Positions 58,628-64,000 of a stretch of 64,000 nt of DNA are shown here, piece by piece (position 1 is the stretch's first letter; the number at the start of each line of letters is the position of its first letter). The translations under genes were made by a program, and so were the position numbers. Source of the DNA: Bryobacterales bacterium (GTDB lineage: Bacteria > Acidobacteriota > Terriglobia > Bryobacterales > Bryobacteraceae). The notes beneath the pieces were generated by a model, which did not search any database, was not told the origin of the DNA, and saw only the letters and a program-made list of their open reading frames with translations. The stretch lies in the NCBI GenBank assembly GCA_020852175.1, contig JADZBH010000033.1:1-64000 (forward strand). Direction: 5' to 3'.

Positions 58628-59649
58628 GCGCCGGCCATCAGTCCCGCCGTCCGCGCATGGCGCAACGCCTCGATGGCCGCCCCGCGCGCCCCGGCCGTAT
58701 CTCCGTGCGGCATGATGTGAATCGGAATGCCGGCCTGTTCCTCTCTCTGGTCCGGCATTCCGCGCCGGATCTCTTCCACGAACCACGTCTGAAATTCCGG
58801 CCCGGTCTCGATGGCCCCGCCGCCGACAATCAGCGCATCGGGGTCGAACGTGTTGATCATGATGTCGAAGAACAGTCCCAGCGCGTGCGCCTGCACCTGA
58901 AAGATCTCCCGGCACATGGCATCGCCCGCTTCGGCCATTCCCCTCACCCGTTTCGCCGCCGCTCCGATGTCCATCCCGGCCAGCTCATGCCCGGGATACT
59001 TCGGCAGCATGTGAGGCAGCAGGGTGTTCGTGATCGCCGTCAGGGAGCAGAGCGCCTCCAGGTCCCCCGTCCGGCCGCAGTTGCAGCGCGGCGTCACGCC
59101 GTCGAGAGCGGCAAGGCCGCGGTAGGGAATCAGCACGTGCCCCAACTCCCCGCCAAACCCGCTTCTCCCTTTGATGTCCGTTCCCTTCACGATCACGCCG
59201 CCGCCCAGGCCCGTTCCGACGATCGCCGACACCGACACCACGTCGGTCCGAGTGCCGAACAGGTTGAAGTGGCCCCACAGCGCCGCCGCGTTGCCGTCGT
59301 TCAGGTACGTCACCGGTTTCCCCAGGCGCCCCGACAAGCCCGACTTCATGTCGAAGCCCGCCCACTCGGCGTGTGCGAAATTCGTCGCTCCGCGCAGGCT
59401 CAACACACCTTGCGCGCTCGCCGGACCCGGTGTATCCAGACCAACCACCACGATGTCGTCCAGGTTCGCTCCGGCCCGCGCCACCGCCAGTTCCAACCCG
59501 TCGGCAATCTGCTTCATGCACACCGCCGGGCCTTCCTTGGACCGCGCGGGATGTTCGAACAACCCCTCGATGAGAAATTTTTCCGCCCCCGTCAATAGCG
59601 TGTAGTTTACCGCCGTGCCGCCCAAGTCCACTCCCGCAACCAGTTTCAA
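58624..59649 (-). CDS. ROK-family sugar kinase or transcriptional regulator lacking a DNA-binding domain
   Basis: The 341-aa protein has the ATP-binding GVDLGGTAVNYTLL at its start, the catalytic Asp in YLNDGNAAALWG (about 117), IVGTGLGGGVIVKG (about 143) and GGELGHVLIP. A CxCGxxGxLExxCS zinc motif, the ROK signature, reads CNCGRTGDLEALCS near 188. With no helix-turn-helix it should be a kinase, typically for glucose, N-acetylglucosamine or N-acetylmannosamine. Start is TTG 59649, five to six nt after GGAGGA. The acetyl-sugar option would fit the adjoining D-aminoacylase gene in cell-wall recycling, as inference. Confidence 0.9.
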   Translation of the reverse strand: MKLVAGVDLGGTAVNYTLLTGAEKFLIEGLFEHPARSKEGPAVCMKQIADGLELAVARAGANLDDIVVVGLDTPGPASAQGVLSLRGATNFAHAEWAGFDMKSGLSGRLGKPVTYLNDGNAAALWGHFNLFGTRTDVVSVSAIVGTGLGGGVIVKGTDIKGRSGFGGELGHVLIPYRGLAALDGVTPRCNCGRTGDLEALCSLTAITNTLLPHMLPKYPGHELAGMDIGAAAKRVRGMAEAGDAMCREIFQVQAHALGLFFDIMINTFDPDALIVGGGAIETGPEFQTWFVEEIRRGMPDQREEQAGIPIHIMPHGDTAGARGAAIEALRHARTAGLMAGA

Positions 59650-59721
59650 GGCATTCCTCCTCGCTTCAGTCTACTCTTGTGTTTCCGTACTCCGCCGCGG
59701 CTATGTTAGAAGTAAGAGTAC

Positions 59722-60210
59722 ATGCGCGCGACCGATCCGCGGGCGGAGTTGGCCCTTGAACTCTTCCGGAAGGCTTACGCGCTGCAAATGCAGGGCGATC
59801 TCGATCTGGCCGAGTCTCTCTACAAACGCAGTATCGAGCTTCATCCCACCGCGGAGGCCTACACATTCCTCGGTTGGACCTACAAGTTTCAGGGCAAGCT
59901 CGACGAAGCGATCAACGAGTGCAAGAATGCCATCCTGATCGACCCTGGCTTCGGCAACCCATACAACGACATAGGCGCCTACCTCATCGAACTCGGCCGG
60001 CCCGACGAGGCCATCCCGTGGCTGGAGAAGGCAACCCAATCCGTCCGTTACGCCAGCTACCACTACCCCTGGTTCAACCTGGGCCGCATCTACCTCGCGA
60101 AAGACTTGTTGAACCGCGCTCGTGACTGTTTCCAGAAGGCGCTCGAAATCGAACCGGACTACACGGCCGCTCGCGAGGCCCTGCAAATCGCGCGGCGCGG
60201 CGTGCAGTAG
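59722..60210 (+). CDS. Tetratricopeptide repeat protein
   Basis: The 162-aa soluble protein has about four TPR units: LFRKAYALQMQGDLDLAESLYKRSIELHP, AYTFLGWTYKFQGKLDEAINECKNAILIDP, YNDIGAYLIELGRPDEAIPWLEKATQS and FNLGRIYLAKDLLNRARDCFQKALEIEP. No signal peptide or extra domain is present, so it is a likely protein-interaction module in the cytoplasm. It is divergent from the ROK gene (72-bp gap). A short hairpin overlaps its stop codon. Confidence 0.9.
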   Translation: MRATDPRAELALELFRKAYALQMQGDLDLAESLYKRSIELHPTAEAYTFLGWTYKFQGKLDEAINECKNAILIDPGFGNPYNDIGAYLIELGRPDEAIPWLEKATQSVRYASYHYPWFNLGRIYLAKDLLNRARDCFQKALEIEPDYTAAREALQIARRGVQ

Positions 60211-60225
60211 AGCGCCCGGCGCTCT
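60209..60225 (+). terminator. Short hairpin at the end of the TPR gene
   Basis: AGAGCGC-CCG-GCGCTCT forms a perfect 7-bp stem with a 3-nt loop, beginning within the TAG stop. It is followed by GGCTTCTTG, only weakly T-rich. Confidence 0.45.
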
Positions 60226-60495
60226 GGCTTCTTGCGGCAATTGCAGGACACCCACTTCTTCGTGGCCAGTATATTTTTGTTAATTTTTATTGCTGAAAAT
60301 TTCATAATCTCGTATATACTGCCTTGCAACGGGTGATGTCATGGTGCGTTCTCCAGCAGAGGCATCTTGTAAGTATTTTTGTTTTCAGCGCTCTGCCCGT
60401 ACCTGTCCGGCGTACTTGCTCCCCGTCACAACACGATCCGTCCAGCCTGGAGAGCACATCTCCTCTCTTGAGCCAAGGAAAGGAACTGGTACACG
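60226..60495 (+). promoter_or_regulatory. AT-rich upstream region of the TonB receptor gene
   Basis: The 270-bp gap contains the most AT-rich segment in the window (about 60269-60320). TTGCTG (60290-60295) and TATACT (60315-60320) form a candidate promoter with a long 19-bp spacer, giving a 5' leader of about 170 nt before ATG 60496. GGAAAGGAAC lies 11-20 nt before the ATG. Confidence 0.35.
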
Positions 60496-63400
60496 ATGAT
60501 TAAAACTCTGCTCTGTCTGATGCTCGTCATCGCCACGGGGACCACGCTCCGCGCCCAGACCTTTGGTGATATCTCCGGCGATGTCCGCGATCCCTCCGGC
60601 GCGGTCATCTCCGGCGTCGCAGTCACCCTCACCAACACCGGCACCAACGCCACGCGTTCCACGGTAACCAACGACCAGGGGTTGTACGCGTTTCCGGCGC
60701 TCCAACCGGGCCAGTACAATCTTCGCGCCGAAAAGGCAGGCTTCAAGGCCTTCACGCGCACCGGCATCGCCGTGGAGGTGCAGTTGAGCGCCCGTATCAA
60801 CATCGACATGCAGGTGGGCTCGGTTTCGGAAACCATCGAGGTTTCCGCGCAGGCCGCGCTGTTGCAGAGCGAGAACGCCACGGTCGGTACGGTCATCGAC
60901 AACAAGCGCATCGTCGAGTTGCCGCTGGCGGGCCGCAATGCCTTCAACCTGGTGGCGCTGGCTCCAAACGTCAGCTTTGGCTTCCCCTCGGCGGGCCAGG
61001 CGAACGCACGGCAGGGAGGCGTCCGGTCGGGCCAATCCATCTCCGTGGGCGGCCAGCGCGCGCAGTATAACCGCTACACGCTGGACGGCGTCGAGAACAC
61101 CGATCCGAATTTCAACACCTTCGTCGTGCTGCCCAGTATCGACGCCCTGCAGGAGTTCAAGGTGCAATCCGGCATCTATCCGGCGGAGTTCGGCCGCGGT
61201 GCCACGCAGGTGAACATGTCCACCAAGCCGGGCACGAACGACTATCACGGCACGCTGTTCTACTTCCTGCGCAACGACAAGCTGGATGCGAAGAACTATG
61301 CCTTCACTACCGCGCGGCCCCCGAAGGACCCGTTCAAGTGGAACCAGTTTGGATTCACGCTCGGCGGTCCCATCTCGATTCCGAAGATCGTCAACGGCAA
61401 GAACCGCCTCTTCTTCATGACCAACTATGAGTGGTTCCGCCAGCGCCGCCAGGTGCAAAGCGTCACCAGCGTGCCTACGGCCTCCATGCAGGGAGGCAAC
61501 TTCCTGGATGTGGTCAACTCGCCGAACACGGGCATCCAGACCAGCGGCATCTTCGATCCCCGCACGCGCGTCGCGGGCGCCAACACGGCGTCGATGTTTC
61601 CCGGCAACGTCATTCCGGCATCGCGCATTCACGGCATCTCCAAACAGATGCTCGACTTCCTGCCCGTGCCCAACCTGCCCAATCCGGACCTGCGGAACAA
61701 CTACGTCTACGCGCGCGGCACGCCGGTCAACCGCGACCAGTTCACCGGGCGCTTCGACGTGGTGGAAAGCTCCAACTCGCAGTGGTCGGGCCGCTATAGC
61801 TGGGGCGATGAGAACCAGCAGACCGACCAGCTTAAGCTGAACGGCGACAAGATCGTGTCCACGTTCAAGCAGTACATGGTCACCAACACGCGCGTGCTGT
61901 CGGCTTCCATGGTGAACGAAGCGCGCTTTGGCTATACCGACTTCTACAACACGAACGGACCCGAGCTTGCTTTCACGCGCGACGTGGTCAGCGAGTTGAA
62001 GATTCCTGGTCTGGTGGGGGGGCCGCCGGTGCAGTGGGGCATTCCGAACGTCTCCCTGCAGGGCGTCTACGCCGGCTTTGGGAATAGTTCCGAGGGGCCG
62101 TATGAAAACAAGAACTCGGCGCTCCAGTTCGTGAACAACTTTTCCTGGATTCGCGGCAAGCACAGCTTCAAGTTCGGCGGCGAGGTCCGGCAGGACCGCT
62201 ACAACCAGGTAGGCAACCAGTTCGCGCGCGGCCAGTTCACCTTCACGCGCAATGCCACACAGAACCTGAGCCTCTCCGGCCGGAGCGGTGACACGTTCGC
62301 CGACTTTCTGCTAGGCGAAACCTACCAGGCCGAAGCCGCCGTGCAGATCGCGCAGGCCAGGTTCCGCTTTACCGGGTTTGCCCTCTACTTCGACGATGTG
62401 TTCAAGGTTTCCCAGCGCCTGACCCTCAACTTCGGGCTTCGCTACGAGTACACGCCGCCTTGGGAGGACCAGACAGGGACGCTGTTCAACGGCATCGTTC
62501 CCTTCGACGCCCGCATGACGCTGGCCAATGCCAACGTCGCCGACCCCAACCTGTATCCCTTCTTCATGCGCCAGGGCGCTTCGCGGACCAACTGTTATGA
62601 GGGCATCAACCTCCGCTGGCCCGATATCCGGACGCGGTGCGACGGCTCGCTGGGCAACCGGTTGGTCGGGGTGGACGGCAACGATTTCGCGCCACGCTTC
62701 GGTCTCTCCTACTCGCCCAGCGCGAAGTGGGTGGTCCGCATGGGCGCCGGCGCCTTCTACTCGCAGGATACCGGCAACCCGCGTTTTGACATGGCCCGCA
62801 ACCTCGCCGGACGCCTCCGCGACAACTCGCGCGCCGACCTTCCCAATCTCACCTGGAACAACGCTTTGGCCTCCATCGCGGGCGGCGTGGCGAACGTGTT
62901 CCGCCCCTATACCTTCGCCAATCCCTACGACCGGCGCACGCCGTACACAATCCAGTTCATGACCAATGTGCAGCGGGAACTGCCCGGCAACTCGGTGTTC
63001 GAGGTGGGTTATCTCGGCAGCGTCAGCCACCGTCTGGAGTCCATGCGCGCCGTGAACGAAGCGCTACCCGCAAATCCCACCGTGGACCGCCGTTCGGTGC
63101 CGGAGCGCTCGCCGTTCCCCAACTTCGGACGCATCCAACTGGTCGACAACGGCGGCTCAGGCAACTATCATTCGCTGGCCGCCAAGTTCACCAAACGCTA
63201 CTCGGCCGGGCTCACCTACCTGGTGAGCTATACCTGGTCGAAGTCCATCGACAACGCGACGTCGATCCGCAACCTGGGAGGCGACACGCTGTTTCCGCAG
63301 AACAGCTACTGCCGGAGCTGCGAACGCGCGCTCTCCAGCCACGACACGCGGCACCGCATGGTGACCTCGGCCATCTGGGACCTGCCTTTCGGCAAGGGCC

Positions 63401-63891
63401 GCCAGATGAACATCGACAATCCCGTCGCCAATGCCGTTGCCGGAGGCTGGCAGATGTCCACCATTCTTACGCTGCAGTCCGGCTTCCCGATCAATGTGTC
63501 GAACAGCCTCGACACCTCGAATGTCGGCGGTTTCTTCGACCGTCCAAATGCCACGGGCCAGAAATCGGCCTTGCCACGCGGCCAGCAGGACCCGCAGCGC
63601 TTCTTCAACACGGGCGCTTTCGTGGTGAACAACCGCGGCGAGTTCGGCAACGTGGGCCGCAACACGCTCACCTCGCCGGGCATCCTCGGCTGGGATTTCT
63701 CCATGCTGAAGAACTTCAATCTGGCGAGCGAGCAGCGCTACTTGCAGCTTCGCTTCGAGTGGTTCAACTTCCCGAACCACCCCGTTTGGGGCAACCCGAA
63801 CACCAACGTCAGTTCCGGCGGTTTTGGCCAGATCACCGGGACGCGCACGAACATGCGCCAGATGCAGGTGGGCCTGAAACTGAATTTCTAG
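60496..63891 (+). CDS. Oar-like TonB-dependent outer-membrane receptor
   Basis: The 1131-aa receptor has a signal peptide (MIKTLLCLMLVIATGTTLRAQ), a carboxypeptidase-regulatory domain (about 22-105, DISGDVRDPSGAVISGVAVT) and a plug (about 115-245, KRIVELPLAGRNAFNLV, YTLDGVENTDPN, LQEFKVQSGIYPAEFGRGATQVNMSTKPGTN). The barrel ends MQVGLKLNF. A paired-cysteine loop (FPQNSYCRSCERALSS, about 935-950) in the barrel may be disulfide-bonded. It has its own AT-rich promoter region and is followed by the strongest intrinsic terminator in the window, so it is probably monocistronic. No export or TonB genes adjoin it. Confidence 0.94.
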   Translation: MIKTLLCLMLVIATGTTLRAQTFGDISGDVRDPSGAVISGVAVTLTNTGTNATRSTVTNDQGLYAFPALQPGQYNLRAEKAGFKAFTRTGIAVEVQLSARINIDMQVGSVSETIEVSAQAALLQSENATVGTVIDNKRIVELPLAGRNAFNLVALAPNVSFGFPSAGQANARQGGVRSGQSISVGGQRAQYNRYTLDGVENTDPNFNTFVVLPSIDALQEFKVQSGIYPAEFGRGATQVNMSTKPGTNDYHGTLFYFLRNDKLDAKNYAFTTARPPKDPFKWNQFGFTLGGPISIPKIVNGKNRLFFMTNYEWFRQRRQVQSVTSVPTASMQGGNFLDVVNSPNTGIQTSGIFDPRTRVAGANTASMFPGNVIPASRIHGISKQMLDFLPVPNLPNPDLRNNYVYARGTPVNRDQFTGRFDVVESSNSQWSGRYSWGDENQQTDQLKLNGDKIVSTFKQYMVTNTRVLSASMVNEARFGYTDFYNTNGPELAFTRDVVSELKIPGLVGGPPVQWGIPNVSLQGVYAGFGNSSEGPYENKNSALQFVNNFSWIRGKHSFKFGGEVRQDRYNQVGNQFARGQFTFTRNATQNLSLSGRSGDTFADFLLGETYQAEAAVQIAQARFRFTGFALYFDDVFKVSQRLTLNFGLRYEYTPPWEDQTGTLFNGIVPFDARMTLANANVADPNLYPFFMRQGASRTNCYEGINLRWPDIRTRCDGSLGNRLVGVDGNDFAPRFGLSYSPSAKWVVRMGAGAFYSQDTGNPRFDMARNLAGRLRDNSRADLPNLTWNNALASIAGGVANVFRPYTFANPYDRRTPYTIQFMTNVQRELPGNSVFEVGYLGSVSHRLESMRAVNEALPANPTVDRRSVPERSPFPNFGRIQLVDNGGSGNYHSLAAKFTKRYSAGLTYLVSYTWSKSIDNATSIRNLGGDTLFPQNSYCRSCERALSSHDTRHRMVTSAIWDLPFGKGRQMNIDNPVANAVAGGWQMSTILTLQSGFPINVSNSLDTSNVGGFFDRPNATGQKSALPRGQQDPQRFFNTGAFVVNNRGEFGNVGRNTLTSPGILGWDFSMLKNFNLASEQRYLQLRFEWFNFPNHPVWGNPNTNVSSGGFGQITGTRTNMRQMQVGLKLNF

Positions 63892-63913
63892 GTTGCGTCA
63901 CCCCCCTTTGACG

Positions 63914-63946
63914 GGCCTCCCGCTCACCAGCGGGAGGCCAATTTTT
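63914..63946 (+). terminator. Rho-independent terminator of the TonB receptor gene
   Basis: GGCCTCCCGCT (63914-63924) and AGCGGGAGGCC (63929-63939) form a perfect 11-bp stem with loop CACC, followed by AATTTTT. It lies 23 nt after the receptor stop. In the opposite direction it lacks a T-tract, so it mainly serves the rightward gene. Confidence 0.9.
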
Positions 63947-63953
63947 GCCGGCT

Positions 63954-64000
63954 TCACTCCTCGCCGCGCATATACGCGATCAAATCCGCCATGCCCTGCT
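63954..64000 (-). CDS. C-terminal fragment, probable c-type cytochrome
   Basis: A leftward frame ends at TGA 63956-63954; its last 14 residues are QGMADLIAYMRGEE. The MADLIAYMR helix is the usual last helix of cytochrome c domains, including PVC-type haem-binding dehydrogenases. Only this tail is in the window, so the identification rests on a short motif. Confidence 0.5.
   Translation of the reverse strand, partial: QGMADLIAYMRGEE

Noticed and set aside
60211..60495. Possible RNA gene or riboswitch in the long leader before the last receptor
   Set aside because: No clover-leaf, conserved riboswitch core or paired anti-terminator structure could be made out; only a candidate promoter.
1..64000. 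CRISPR arrays, insertion sequences, tRNA or rRNA genes, phage genes
   Set aside because: No regularly spaced repeats, transposase motifs, clover-leaf sequences or phage-type proteins were seen in genes or gaps.

Overview
The window is high-GC, gene-dense bacterial DNA that looks like a Solibacter/Bryobacter-type Acidobacteriota chromosome. Five very large Oar-like TonB-dependent receptors (985-1204 aa, each with an N-terminal carboxypeptidase-regulatory domain) occur here with no SusD partners. With them are a Planctomycete-like PSD1/DUF1501 pair, Tat-exported enolase-superfamily and FAD proteins, a winged-helix-plus-membrane regulator of a type common in Acidobacteria, and the first codons of an Alternative Complex III cytochrome subunit. 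This assignment is inferred from gene content; no rRNA, tRNA, CRISPR array or mobile element was seen.

Layout. 1-6.8 kb: start of an Alternative Complex III gene running off the left edge, two exported enolase-superfamily proteins, and a divergent PSD1 cytochrome/DUF1501 operon. 6.8-17.7 kb: a small proline-rich ORF, a GH127 beta-L-arabinofuranosidase, two coupled exported FAD oxidoreductases behind a TonB-dependent receptor, and a divergent membrane-bound winged-helix protein. 17.7-25.8 kb: a PRC-barrel protein, then a Cpx-like envelope-stress locus. In that locus an operon (Spy/CpxP-like protein, DUF5666-like protein, TonB receptor) diverges from a CpxR/CpxA-like two-component pair, and the shared intergenic region carries two perfect GTAAA-N6-GTAAA tandem sites. 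25.8-35.3 kb: a TonB receptor and an exported FAD protein, divergent from a tightly overlapping sugar-acid operon (GntR/FCD regulator, DHDPS-family lyase, enolase-superfamily dehydratase, hexuronate-type MFS permease).

35.3-42.3 kb: a Uup-like ABC-F ATPase, a small cytochrome c, an exported sugar isomerase and another TonB receptor. 42.4-47.5 kb: a 1138-aa protein recognised as diphosphate-dependent PEP carboxykinase, then a partner-switching signalling operon (RsbW-like ATPase, STAS antagonist, an unlisted 39-aa ORF, NarL-type regulator). 47.7-50.4 kb: an FMN reductase, a membrane-anchored TPR protein and a dGTPase-like HD hydrolase. 50.3-54.0 kb: a NarL-type histidine kinase/regulator pair translationally coupled to an exported FG-GAP (CRTAC1) protein. 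54.1-60.2 kb: aldo/keto reductase coupled to an M24 peptidase, an amidohydrolase, a D-aminoacylase, a ROK kinase and a TPR protein. 60.2-64 kb: a fifth TonB receptor ended by a strong intrinsic terminator, then the C-terminus of a probable cytochrome c.

The genes describe an aerobic scavenger of plant or microbial polymers: outer-membrane uptake, periplasmic oxidation and dehydration of sugars and sugar acids, cytoplasmic sugar-acid and D-amino-acid catabolism, and several signalling systems that sense the envelope. Many genes lack a Shine-Dalgarno sequence but have a TANNNT box 5-9 nt before the start codon, which suggests leaderless transcription.
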